From Rugalucina vietnamica (taxonomy: Eukaryota; Mollusca; Bivalvia; Lucinida; Lucinidae), in assembly GCA_964017185.1 (NCBI GenBank), contig OZ024870.1:34185621-34249620 (forward strand): DNA of 64,000 nucleotides, given 5' to 3'. Shown piece by piece: positions 23,371-34,039 of this stretch (the stretch's first letter is position 1; each line of letters starts with the position of its first letter). The position numbers and the translations under genes were made by a program. The notes below the pieces were generated by a model. It did no database searches, was not told where the DNA came from, and saw nothing but the letters and a program-made list of their open reading frames with translations.

Positions 23371-23940
23371 GCCTAGGTTACATTTGCCCCGATCATCGTA
23401 TGATTTTTCGGTCTGCGATTTTCCCTACGATTTTTAGACACATTAGGTGACCGTGGTTACAACGTATGTCATAGTGTTTACAATTATACGGGCATCTTAC
23501 GATTTCTTGCTCTGTATCGTCAGAACCGTACCGGGGATCGTAGGGAAATCATAAGGAAATCGTAGAATATCCGCACATTTTAAGCAGAAATTGTATGGAG
23601 CCCGTGCGATGTACGTAAGGATTCCCTACGATTTCTCAATGAGCCCCTGAGGTCTCACTACGGTCGCTGTTCGATTTTTAGCCCACAAATCATCATAAAA
23701 AATCGTGCGGTGACCGCACGATCATCGCAGGGTCTCCGCACGATGCTACCTACGACGTGTCTACCGGCTACGGTCTTACGTTTTTGAAAATTTATAAAAG
23801 TGCAGACTATTACTAAATTGTATAGGTTAATGAGGTCGCAGGAAGTCGTAGGGTCACCCTGCGTAGACCGCACGAAAATGCAAAATGCAAAACATGGCAT
23901 CGTACGATCATCGCAATCATAGGCCGGATGTAACCTAGGC
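23371..23940. mobile_element. 570-bp inverted-repeat element with a CTACGATT motif array
   Basis: Ends are inverted copies of GCCTAGGTTACAT. The interior is packed with ACGAT/ATCGT motifs (for example CCCTACGATTT, GTAGGGAAATC, CGTACGATCATCGC) in both orientations. Because the ends contain CCTAGG, the target duplication cannot be read. No protein is encoded; the superfamily was not recognised. Confidence 0.75.
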
Positions 23941-24493
23941 ATTAGATAATGCTGAGAAGTAAGATTTCTTGAACTGAAAAAAATGATTGTACTGAGCTGG
24001 AGGTGTCAGCCTCACTTTCTCCTTCTTACCCGACAATGCCAGGTCAAAGCGTCTGTATTAAGGTTTGGATGCAGCACACATTCATTACTTTTTATACCTA
24101 TTGGTGATCTGCTTGTTACAAATCCATTTTACTCAATCGCTTGCTGAAATGTTGGATCAGAAGAGGAGTTCCTTTGCCCAATGTACAGGAATCGTCTGTC
24201 TTTGTATCTGGACTAGGCATATCCAGACATGCAAGTTTATGTTTGGAATTACCGGCTTCTCCTTCATGCTTTGCTGACCAAAAGCTCAAGAGCACCAAAC
24301 ACCCTTTCCACGTTTTGTTAAACCACCTGCAAAGTCCAGGGAGGACTAACATTGGACGCAAGTTTTCTTTTTTTTTTTTAATTTGGAATATGGACAAGTG
24401 AACTGAATCTGGATTAAGCAGAATTCCATACATTTCTAAGACTTTATTCAGTGGTAATCCATTCTCTATCCATAGTCCATAGTACAGGTTATA
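23941..24493. other. TLX intron 1, unassigned
   Basis: Overlapping frames of 70-105 codons on both strands around 24065-24433 have no familiar motif. Confidence 0.35.
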
Positions 24494-24790
24494 TTTTCTT
24501 TTTGGTCCTTTAAGATCAGCGAGGATATTCTGAGAAATCAGAAATTTATAATCGGTTTAGATTCATTTTCTTACCAATGTTTAATATATTTGGTCCCATT
24601 TAGATATTACTAGTCTTTGTATCGACTAATCTGTTGAAAGTTGCAAAATTTCAGTAATCGTTTTTGGCTCCATGTTGCCAAATCTAAAGGGCCACTGACG
24701 AGACTTTTTAAAATATTCGAAACCGCGTCATGGCCCATCCCCTTTCTCATTAATGTGTTCATTGCTCTTAAAGGATCTCAGTTTTAATTT
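24494..24790 (-). repeat. dispersed repeat D, copy 1
   Basis: Matches 62077-62440 in reverse. Shared blocks include TTTCTCATTAATGTGTTC, CTTTGTATCGACTA and AAATCTAAAGGG(CC)ACTGACGAG. A partial copy is at 29812-29945. Confidence 0.7.
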
Positions 24791-26009
24791 TTATCTGTCC
24801 CTTGAAACAGTGTTGGCTAACCTATATAAAGTTTAGTACTAAATGAAAATAGTTCGGTATATATACTTCATGTACTTAGCGTCAATGAAAAGTTACCAGT
24901 AAATCAGGTTCAGTTAACACATGACAATATTTGATTCATTCTGAAAAGGCAACTGCCGATACTTCAGCATTCATTTTCATGGCATAGAATACCATCTATT
25001 ACTTCTTTCGAAAACAGGGCTCATCACAGCCGAAATGATTATACGCAGTCCTTGACAAATGTCAGAAGCGTCCATTGAAAAGTATGGGGAAATGCAGAAT
25101 TTGGGTTCTACCTAAAAGTGAGATCCGCTATTTCGACAGTCGATGCAAAAAAAAAAAAAAACAATTTGGTGGCGTTTTCACTGCGGGGGTAAGAGGCATG
25201 AGAAGACATGACGACTTGTGCGAATAGGGCTTTCTAGTTCTCAAAAATTCCGCCATAGTTCCAGGGCAATTGGAACTGTTGAATGTCTCTAAATCAATTT
25301 GCTCTTGACCAGAAAAATGAATGGAACTGCAATTTTTGAATGAAATTTTATATTATTCAAAATATCGAAATTTTAGTGGTGGTAACTTTTCATTGACGAT
25401 AAGTATATTTCTAAAGCAAGGCAAAGCAAAAGACGTAATTGTACGAGTTTTTGTTCACCACTTTACTTATTATATATTTTCATTGATGACATGTGTGGCT
25501 TGAAAACAACGTCCCAATGACATGCGTATAAATATCATTTTAAGAGGAAATCTTTTTAATCCCCAAATGTATTTATTGCTAGTTCCAAACAGATTCTCTT
25601 CTTCATAAATATTCATAACTATTTTGCTCTTTAACATAGCTACATTTGATATTAGCACAGTCACGACATGTTGTGTCATGCAATCTTCTGTTTTCCAATT
25701 TGTATTTTAGATACACGTTTATGCCGAACTGCCATAGAAATGAAGCTATCTTTATTTTATATGTATAATATACATCTCAAATGATTCCTCGTTCTTACTT
25801 CTTTCACTTTTTCTTCTAAAATTAAATCTAATATGTACATATTATCAAATTTTAATATTGAGCACTAACTATCACTAATATATATATTCTGTTTAGAAAA
25901 GCTTGGTTTGCTTTAAAAATAGATAAACAGGCTTTATTATTTTTTCTAAGGCATCTTATTTTAGTTGAATGGAAAAATAGTAACTTTGATTGTAAAAGAT
26001 GTGTAAAAG
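24791..26009. other. TLX intron 1, unassigned
   Basis: AT-rich, with an A15-type run at about 25147-25161. Short open frames show no family motifs. Confidence 0.35.
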
Positions 26010-26095
26010 AAACATTAACTCGTTTAAGCCTAGCGTCCCTTTTATGGGACATAGGCAAACAGCATAGCCCCAGATATTACGCCGCAGAACGTACA
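26010..26095 (-). repeat. half of the GCCCCAGAT hairpin repeat
   Basis: Matches one arm plus flank of the hairpin at 30701-30810 in reverse (ATGGGACATAGGCAAACAG, GCCCCAGAT.TTACGCCGCAGAACG). Confidence 0.65.
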
Positions 26096-26372
26096 GTGTA
26101 TCTATATGGATTGACCTGCTATCTATATATAAATCCCTACATCTGATTGGTCAAAATACGACACGCAAGGTCACATGCCCTGTTGAATGACTTGAGACAA
26201 AAAACAATGGCGGCGATTCAGTCGATCGAGTAAAATAGTGAACAAACAAACAAAAATCATGTCAGCATCTTTAAAAAGAATGTCAGACATGGGCGCTAAG
26301 AAGGTATGCTTGAGGTGCTAGCGGATGATATGGACTGATATGGACTTTTGACAGTTAATTAATAAAAATCTC

Positions 26373-26505
26373 ATTAATCAAGTTATTTCGTATTGGGCCA
26401 ATTACAGGTCCTCGGTCAGTTGTATTGGACCTCGGCCTTCGGCCTCGGTCCAGTACAGCTAACCTCGGACCTGTAACTGGTCGAATACCAAATAACTTAA
26501 TTAAT
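26373..26505. repeat. fold-back palindrome
   Basis: About 130 bases that fold on themselves: TTAATCAAGTTATTTCGTAT with ATACCAAATAACTTAATTAA outside, TTACAGGTCC with GGACCTGTAA inside, and GACCTCGGCCTTCGGCCTCGG at the tip. Likely a fold-back transposon; no other copy seen here. Confidence 0.75.
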
Positions 26506-26717
26506 AGCATTATAGTATTTGGTTGTCAGTGTGAAATGGCTAGGACGGCAAATCTTTTCACCATATCTACTGTGTTATTGAAACAATGTCGGATCCATAA
26601 GACTTATTGAATATTCTTGTTTATACATGTAACTTTTCACAAAACTATTGCGTTCTGTTGGTTGTTGTAGACGTTAGTTTTGGTGCTGTTTTGATACTAC
26701 TTAAATGGATTTGCTTA

Positions 26718-27495
26718 AAAGGGTAAAAAGTAGGCAGTGACGGAAAGAAATTCCCACTCCAAAAACTGAGATGGCTGAAACTGAATTGTGATCAGGCACT
26801 TATTTTAAGAGAGCACATCGTAAACCGGGTGAGCAGCTATTTCCCATTAGGCGACCACTCAGTTACCCGAATTTAAGAAAAAATCTGAAAACGTACATAG
26901 GGTGAAAACAGCACAACAATTCAACACCAAAACATAAAACAACTAGAACCACAACAGAAGTATCGCCTTGGAACGAACAGTAATATAAAATTACTGGGGA
27001 TGGAGGGACTTAAACCGGTTTAACGGGACCTTTACCTCACCCTCAGTTTCTGCAGTGGTTCACAACATTTAGTTAGTTGTTCGGTCTTCGTGGTGAATCT
27101 CTAACTAGTCAGTGAATCATCAAGAACAAACAGATAAATCATAATAAACACCGTGATGAATCCAAAACGAGGACACACAAATACAATAAGCTGCCATCAG
27201 GAAAACATGTCCGTGCGATGAATACCCCCCTGAACCCCACTTTTATATAGCAAAACAGGGGGTATGCAGGGGTATACCTATGTTTCTTATTTTTGCTCCA
27301 AAACATAGATTTGGGTACCCACAATCTATGTTTTGAGCAAACATAAGAAAAATATCAAACATTTTCCACTGAAAATTTTCAATTTTTACAGGTGAAAAAA
27401 TCTCTGTATATTGCATGGGCAAGTTTTCGTAATGGCCGCCGGCAGTTGGAGATCCGTGGAAAGCCAAACATCACTGAAAAACTGGAGCAAAATAA
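26718..27495 (-). mobile_element. retroelement 3' tail copy split by family G MITE
   Basis: Tail of the CTACTTGTACC family in reverse, running from AAAAAGTAGGCAGTGA through the GATCGTTCCAAGGCG region (as complement) to sequence beyond the RT stop. The MITE at 27195-27434 interrupts it. Confidence 0.75.
27195..27434 (-). mobile_element. family G MITE, copy 2, inside a retroelement copy
   Basis: Interrupts the minus-strand retroelement tail of 26718-27495, so this insertion is younger than that copy. The GC-rich palindrome has been lost between the two flanking arms (27300-27340), leaving a shorter hairpin. Confidence 0.8.
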
Positions 27496-27745
27496 TTTGT
27501 TTCACATCCCAGTCAGCAGCTAAGGTCATGTCGGGACGTTGCCTCTATTTTACTGGAATCAAACAAAAGCTAAAACTATAGCCATCCACGTTAGCCACAA
27601 AGGCTTATTTGTGTGGGTGGTTTGACTTGAACCACTTTTCCTGGGCAGGCTCAAAGCAGAGCAGTTTACCAGTAATCAGATGGTCAGTCAGTAGCGTATA
27701 AGTTTTGCCTTAAGGCACAAGCAGCCCATCTATTTCAGTAGGTCC
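27496..27745. repeat. dispersed repeat R, copy 1
   Basis: Shares CCAGTCAGCAGCTAAG.TCATG, GGGACGTTGCC, CCAGTAATCAGATGGTCAGT and GGCACAAGCAG with 39780-40055, and the first part with 63215-63405. All three copies lie close to a family G MITE. Confidence 0.75.
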
Positions 27746-27766
27746 CAATGGGTGGGGGCCTGAAGC

Positions 27767-28985
27767 AAAACACCAGTTGAACCCCTGTGGGCCAAGTAAC
27801 AGACAAGAAGCTCCAGCCCCAACTATTAAAAATTTTAGCTTAAAGTCGGGGCCATCAAAGGGTCTGACGCCCGACCCTCCGGCGTACAATTAAAGAAGGA
27901 AGTTTAGTTATCAAAAACATGATGAGGTTAAAAACTAACCATGCAGACTGTAGCATCACATTTAAATTATATTCTATGCGTTTGTAACGAATGATGACTT
28001 TTCTAAACTGAAAAGAAAAAAAATCATTCTCATAAGTTTCTTACATTTGTAAACCAAGTCACCACAAAAGACTGGTTTCGAAGGCCCTCGTGTAAAGGCG
28101 TACTTAACATTAAATTTGGAAATCAATTCATAGTGTCTGCGATAAAATTAAGAAAATGTTTTTCGATGTTAATGATACCGATATAACCCTGCTGGAGAAA
28201 GTTGGCTGTTAATCTTTTTCTTCGCACGTTACGTCCGTAACATGATTGCTGACTCTAGCATACCTAATAAGTTGTTAAATGTATACACCATAAGCAGCAC
28301 GTCGAGGAACGTCACCATCCAAAAACGGAAAATTTACTGTATCAAAATCAAAAGGTAAAAGTAGGCAATGATCAAAAATGGTGCAATCAGAAAACAATTC
28401 CCACTCCAAAAACCGAGGTGGAAAAAAACTAAACCAACACCCAGGTACTCATGCTAAGAAAACACATTGTAAGCCGAGTGAGCAGCTATTTTCCCAATAG
28501 ATGGTCACTCAGTTACCCAGACTTAACTAAAATATGGAAAAGTACATAAGGTGCTAACAGCAAAGAAATTGAACACCAAGACACAAAACAATAAGAACCA
28601 CCACAGAAGTAACTCATCGCGCTTATCATAAATTCTAGATGAAAGAAATCCATTTTCAGTTGAAAGACGTAAATCTAAAAATGGAGCTTCGGTATCTGAG
28701 GTGTTGGCTTTATTCGACTGTAGTTCAGGTGGATAAATTTGATTGACCATGCCTTCAAAATAAGGGTTATATTTATCAATATTCATAAGGAAAAAGCGGT
28801 ACCTGGAAGTCGCAATAATAGCCTGGATAACATCAGCTTGATTTCATTGTGAAGTAGCAGTATAAAAACGGATCAGTTACAAGAGGGGCACAATTTGTAC
28901 CCATCGGAATTCCAACAAAATTAGTCTGTATAACCTGGTTCCGAATCTAGGCTTATATGAGTTTAATAGGTAGAAATTTCCTTTG
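27767..28985 (-). mobile_element. reverse-transcriptase retroelement copy with a self-family insertion
   Basis: Minus-strand copy. RT peptide with GIPMGTNCAPL lies around 28885-28925 and EAPFLDLRLS near 28680. The C-terminal RT and post-RT tail continue at 28340-27767. Between them, 28343-28615 is a separate 3' tail of the same family in the same orientation, inserted within the RT region after RIYDKRDE. The family thus inserts into its own copies. Confidence 0.75.
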
Positions 28986-29065
28986 AATCCATCTATTCCT
29001 TGTATCTTAATACACAAAAGCACATAAATACCAAATGTTTTATTCATTTTTTCATTAAATTGCAG

Positions 29066-29282
29066 TTATAAGAAGAGTTGGCCATCCATACCAGAACAGA
29101 ACGCCACCAAAACGTAAGAAACCACGAACGTCGTTTACACGTACACAGATTATTGAACTTGAAAAGCGGTTCGAGCATCAGAAATACCTGGCGTCCACGG
29201 AACGTTCTACACTTGCCCAGTCGTTGAAAATGACAGACGCACAGGTCAAGACGTGGTTCCAAAACAGACGGACAAAATGGAG
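29066..29282 (+). CDS. TLX: TLX-class homeobox gene, coding exon 2 (homeodomain)
   Basis: This exon carries the conserved arm [19 protein letters not shown] and nearly all of the homeodomain (protein residues about 195-254). Helix 3 reads [14 protein letters not shown], with Thr at homeodomain position 47, the residue that marks the TLX class and alters DNA-site preference. KYLAS and [11 protein letters not shown] also match vertebrate TLX1/2/3 and fly C15. The acceptor is TTTTTTCATTAAATTGCAG ending at 29065 and the donor GTAATAA begins at 29283. The single base from exon 1 joins this exon's first two bases to give TTT (Phe), keeping the frame. A MITE begins within a few bases of the donor. 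Identification is firm from sequence; target genes and expression cannot be read here. Confidence 0.97.
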
Positions 29283-29285
29283 GTA

Positions 29286-29510
29286 ATAATAATTGAGCCG
29301 CGTCATGAGAAATTCAACAATTTGGGATTCCGACCAGGTCCGACATGTCCAGGGCTTGTACAGTCACAGAAGCAGGCTAGAGGCTGGAAATTTTGGATTT
29401 AGAAAGTAGAGGTGCTATAATAACTGTGAAGCGAAAACAAAGGCGCTGATCAGCTTCGCAGTAAACTTTGTTGCGTCTTTGTTTTCGCATTTGCAAAATG
29501 TTGGTTTCTA
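29286..29510. mobile_element. TGAGCCGCG MITE, copy 1 (right end lost)
   Basis: Begins TAATTGAGCCGCGTCATGAG, four bases into intron 2 of TLX. It carries the family's internal inverted repeat GCGAAAACAAAGGCG ... TCTTTGTTTTCGC. The right end runs into a retroelement tail. Confidence 0.75.
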
Positions 29511-29697
29511 AGTTAAGGAAACTGAGTGACCACCTATTGTGAAAATAGCTGTATATTCGGCTTGCGAGGTGTTTTTATGGTATAAGTACCTGGTTGTTGG
29601 TTTGGCTTTTTCCCACCTCGGTTTTTGGGATGGGAATCTTTCTCTGATTGCGCCTTTTCCTGATCTTTGCCTACTTGTACCTTTTTCCTCATGAAGT
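29511..29697 (+). mobile_element. retroelement 3' tail in TLX intron 2
   Basis: From GGAAACTGAGTGACCACC to CCTACTTGTACCTTTTT, only the last ~185 bases of the family. Confidence 0.8.
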
Positions 29698-29811
29698 GAC
29701 TTTGTTTTGTTGATGCTTTACATTTTATGGGCTTTCTACACAACTCTGTGGATTTTATAACATCCGAAATATGCTTTGAATATATCCACCCAAGCAAACA
29801 GCTAATAGAAA

Positions 29812-29945
29812 TCAAAACTGAGATCCTTTAAGAGCTACGAACATTTTAATGAGAAAGGCGATGGGCCAAACCGCGGTTTCGGCAACTTCAGTCTCGTCAG
29901 TGACCCATTAGATTTGGCAATGTAGAGCCTTGTCATTTTGTCACA
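29812..29945 (+). repeat. dispersed repeat D, partial copy
   Basis: ACTGAGATCCTTTAAGAGC through GTCTCGTCAGTGACCC, in TLX intron 2, truncated at a MITE. A further short AACTGAGATCCTTTAAGAG occurs at 30222-30245. Confidence 0.65.
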
Positions 29946-29954
29946 CGTGACAAC

Positions 29955-30205
29955 ACCTGGTCCCGATGTTATAAAACATTTTTCATGCTCAGCTCAGCTG
30001 GGGCTAAAATTTATCCTCCTCATAAATGTTAAAATGCCAACAATTGTTGGCATTTTAACCTTTATTAGCAGGTTAAATTACCAGTTTTTGAGGATTGAAC
30101 ATAAATTTTCTACTATTTTTGACTATTTCAGCATTTATGAGCAGTTGAAATTTCATACTCAGCCGAGTTGAGCTTGAAAAAAGTTTTATAAACTCGAGGC
30201 CAGGT
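29955..30205 (-). mobile_element. ACCTGG long-TIR MITE, copy 1 (TLX intron 2)
   Basis: Ends about 48 bases long and inverted: ACCTGGTCCCGATGTTATAA and TTTATAAACTCGAGGCCAGGT. They include a CTCAGCTGAG-like palindrome. A second copy, inverted relative to this one, is at 32160-32393. Confidence 0.85.
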
Positions 30206-30245
30206 GCAGTAATAACAAATGCAAATTTAAACTGAGATCCTTTAA

Positions 30246-30700
30246 GAGATTCTTTAAGAGATCATTTAATGAACCCGTTTCATGAAATACATTTGGTGAG
30301 TGAAACACATGATAAATTATGCTTCTCATACTAAGGCGTCTAGGATATGAAGATACTTCATTAAGGCCATTGCTGTCATCCTTTATAAATATGATTTAAA
30401 ACAGAACACAGACGCAAACTAAATCGAACTTAATAATTCTGCTCAATTGCATAACGCTTTATGCCCTTATCCTAGAAGACCTCTTGTAAGTTAATTTGTC
30501 GACCAAAATGAATGATAAGATATTGGGTCGTTTCTACTGGAATTAATTTCGGCCTCGTGGGTATGATGCTAACCAATTTAACCCATATTTGACGATTGGA
30601 TTTTCCCATCATTATCATTTGGGTCAGTCCACTTTCATTTTTAGGGATGTTAGGAGTGATTTTTAAGTTTTATCTCATTTTTCGATAAAAATTCTCTAAG
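30246..30700. other. TLX intron 2, unassigned
   Basis: No gene or repeat recognised. Confidence 0.35.
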
Positions 30701-30810
30701 CAAACAGAATAGCCCCAGATGGGATGCCGCGTTCTGCGGCGTCACATCTGGGGCAATACTGTTTGCCTATGTCCCACAAAAGGGACGCCAGGCTTAAATG
30801 AGTTAAGATT
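30701..30810. repeat. GCCCCAGAT hairpin repeat in TLX intron 2
   Basis: 30701-30766 folds back: GCAAACAGAATAGCCCCAGA pairs with TCTGGGGCAATACTGTTTGC, and ATGCCGC with GCGGCGT, around a four-base loop. Adjacent GTCCCACAAAAGGGACGCC forms a second small stem. A partial copy lies at 26010-26095. Confidence 0.75.
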
Positions 30811-31240
30811 GGTGCCTACTTTACGAATACTGGTTGAAAAAGATTCTTTATATGGTGACATTACAAGTTTTGCCCTGTGCTGTGTCTATTCTTTCAAAGA
30901 GTGATAAATTTATTATTTTGCACCTGTCGAAACAGCACATTGGTGGAAATGAAGAAAGCTTGGGCATTCTCTTTGCAGTAATCACTCATCGCAAATATTG
31001 ATAAAACCGTAAAATTCCCCATGCTGGTCTAAATTATTATTGGGCATCCACTTTTTCTTTTTTTGCGAAGGTGTGATTACAATGTAAAAATTGAAACCTT
31101 TAGACGCCTACTTTTCTCTTCAGCTGCTTCAAATGTACTACTCGTATTTGACTTTTCATTAACCTAAATTATGATGCGTATTAGTTTGTGTGTCTCGAAT
31201 GATAATTGTCGTCTCTAAATGTAGAATCCCTTCTTTCCAG

Positions 31241-31409
31241 ACGACAGACTGCTGAGGAGCGGGAATTGGAAAGACAAGCAGCCAATCGCCTTCTTCTTAG
31301 CCTGACGCCCGAGACTGCTCACCGGAAGTCGATCATGTTCTCCCCTGACCAGGTCACGTGCCTTAGCCAACTACAGCGGTGGCAGGAGGATAGAAATTCG
31401 GATAATTAA
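31241..31409 (+). CDS. TLX: TLX-class homeobox gene, coding exon 3 (C-terminus)
   Basis: The last coding exon begins after acceptor TTCTTTCCAG. Its first base completes the Arg codon split across intron 2, giving WRRQTAEERELERQAANRL, the diagnostic continuation of TLX homeodomains. It ends at a TAA (31407-31409) after a short tail. Summed exons are 535+217+169 = 921 bases, exactly 306 codons plus stop, a normal length for the family. An open frame begins slightly upstream at 31206, but the splice phase and homology place the exon start at 31241. Confidence 0.95.
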
Positions 31410-31880
31410 TGGGCGAGAAAAATGAAAACTAGCAGTTCCAGACAAAAGTTATGAAGACTTAAAACCGACGTACCAGCAACTACATTTAAAATGTGTACGT
31501 TTTCTATCAGCACTTAATGCAGCCTCGCTGGGTACATGTAGCATCTTCGTATACTTAGTTAGTTATGTACAATTAATTACATAATTATGCCATGTTTCTG
31601 ATGTCATTTAAATTAATAATCAAGTCCAAGTGATACATGCAATGACCAATGACCATTGACAAAGCTCAGATACCTACGCAAGGCTCGGAGGGGTTGACAT
31701 AAATGAAGAGAAAGCATGACGGTGTTGTATATCAGTTATTTCAAAAATTGTACGAGTCTCGTGTTAGTCCGATTGTATTTTTATGTTGGGAATATTTCCT
31801 AAGGAATGAGATTTCTGTGACTATTTTCCAGAAAATGAATAAATGTTTAAGCTAATAAAGCTGAAAGAAAATTTCCCTTC
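31410..31880 (+). promoter_or_regulatory. TLX 3' UTR with polyadenylation signals (approximate)
   Basis: After the TLX stop, the sequence is AT-rich and free of recognised repeats for about 450 bases, then has two AATAAA signals at 31838-31843 and 31854-31859. A 3' UTR ending shortly after these is the simplest reading. The end point is inferred. Confidence 0.5.
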
Positions 31881-32159
31881 ACAATTAAGAATCATTCATC
31901 AATTAATAGTCCTTTGTGGATAAAATGTCTCATTGTTAGTTTTATTCGTCGATATTTATTTAATTTGTCCGTCACTTATTTAATTATTCCACACTTCGAC
32001 AGTGGAATAATGGCCTGTACGGTTATTGAATGAATACATTTGACAAATACTGCATAATTCGTTAAGTGCTATTAATAAATAGATATCAATGGCAAAATTG
32101 CTCTCTCTGTCATTGTGACGAACATTGTCGGAGGAAAACTTGAACTATGATAGTTTTAG

Positions 32160-32393
32160 ACCAGGCCCCGAGGTTATAAACCTTTTTTCAAGCTCAACTC
32201 AGCTGAGCATGAAATTTCAACTGCGCATAAATGCTGAAACATTCAAAAGTAGTGGATAATTAAGGTTCAAACCTCAAAAACTGGTAATTTATCTTGCTGA
32301 TAAATTGTTGGCATTTTAAAATTTATCAAAAGGATAAATTTCAAGCTCAGCTGAGTTGAGCATGAAAAAAGTTTTATAACCTCGGGACCAGGT
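32160..32393 (+). mobile_element. ACCTGG long-TIR MITE, copy 2
   Basis: Ends ACCAGGCCCCGAGGTTATAA and TTATAACCTCGGGACCAGGT with long matching arms. It lies just downstream of TLX. Confidence 0.85.
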
Positions 32394-32439
32394 TCCTTAC
32401 AGATACAGACTAAAGATAGATGCTTGGAATTTCAGAGAT

Positions 32440-32660
32440 AACCTTACTGTCAGTTGCTTTGTTTGTATTGAGGTTTCATGTTCCAGTCAACAATTTTTCT
32501 GTGATATCGGGACAGAGCCACCGCTTCCTGGGTTTTAACCAGTACTCTGGGGAGTTAATGTGCCTTGCTCAACAACGCGGTGCCGCCAGTGGGCATCGAG
32601 TCCATGACTTTTGGATTCGGAGTCCGATGCTCTACCACTACACCGACGATCTCCCCTAGT
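32440..32660 (-). repeat. tRNA-derived SINE, copy 1
   Basis: The minus-strand head GTGTAGTGGTAGAGCATCGG resembles an A box, with a weakened B box (ACTCGATGCCC). The body (CCAGTACTCTGG.GAGTTAATGTG in + sense) and tail CCAGTCAACAATTTTTC are shared with 42415-42605. Confidence 0.7.
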
Positions 32661-33165
32661 GTCAGTTGTATATTATTACAATAAACATTACACAGAAGAT
32701 AGAAGGTAGGCAGTGAGCAGGAACTAGTTGACCAGAGATACATCTAACCCTCAAAAACGCCAAAATAACAACTTATTATACAACAAAATATACTAAGATA
32801 CAGTTCATCCGATGATCAGCTCTTTCCCTAGTATCACTCAACTACCAATGACAACACGATGGAAACGAATGGTGCAAGGGACTGCAAATCATACATTTAA
32901 ACAGCGCCCCCCCCCCCACCTTCGCCCATTGTGGCTATGAGAAAAAGATTGGCTGCTTGTGTCCCTTGGGCGAAGCCAGTTACATACCAACTGAACATGT
33001 GATCAATGGTTAACCACTTGGAGTCCAAGCCCTTGAACTCCCTCTAAATCCATCACTCATCAGGTAACCCATTCTCACAGGAAAACAAAACATGTAAGCG
33101 GAATCCCTACATCAAGAAAACAGGCTGGGCGTTTCTCGAAGTAAGGTAAAACAAGAAAAGAACAT
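32661..33165. other. unassigned intergenic DNA
   Basis: Contains a C-run near 32907. Nothing else recognised. Confidence 0.35.
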
Positions 33166-33173
33166 CAACAGCA

Positions 33174-33850
33174 AAGGTAAAAGCAGGCAATAATAGGAAA
33201 TGACGCCATCAGAAAGAAATTCTCACTCCAAAAACCGAGATGGGAAAAAACTAAATTGACAATCAGTTACTTATACTAAGAAAACATATAATAAGCCTAC
33301 TGAGCAGCTATTTCCCCAATAGGCGCCACTCAGTTACCAAAACTTAACTAAAATATGAAAACGTACATAACACACAAAGAGCCTGAACATTCAGCACCAG
33401 AACATAAAACAATTAGGACCACAACAGAAGTACGTGTGTATCGCCTTGGAACTATCAGTAACATAAAATTACTGGCGGGCTTAAATTAGTTTTACATGAT
33501 CCTAGCCTCACCCTCAGCTTCTGCAGAGGTTCACAACATTTAGTTATTCAGTCATCGTGGCGAGTCTCTAACTAGTCAATGAACCATTAGGAACAAACAA
33601 ATGAATTGTGATACCCACCATGATGAATCAAAAACGAGGACTCACAATAAACTGTCTGGCGATGGAGAGCCCTGGACGCCAAAAACACCACTGATAATCT
33701 GGAGCCTCGATGACATCAGCTTGATTTTCATGGTAAGAGAATCCGTGAAATCTGTTTCGTAAAGTATATAGAGAAATCAACTACGAGAGGGGCGCAATTT
33801 GTACCCATCGGAATTCCAACAGTTTGTCTGTATAACTTGGTTCCACCTTT
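33174..33850 (-). mobile_element. retroelement copy, tail plus RT fragment
   Basis: Minus-strand tail of the CTACTTGTACC family, then a jump to a short RT segment (TTTGTACCCATCGGAATTCC is the complement of the GIPMGT motif), so it is internally shortened. Confidence 0.7.
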
Positions 33851-34039
33851 GAACGTTTACAATCTGCACGCCGTTCGCTCGGCTTGTTGAAACAAAAAAT
33901 AAACCATGACTGGGAACTGCCATAACCAGATTATAGATATTAAACACATGCACATGAAACCTTAAAGGGAAATGAATAAAACCGGACATAACGAAAATAA
34001 CTATCATGCAACATACAATTGAAACGTATGGTAAAGAGA

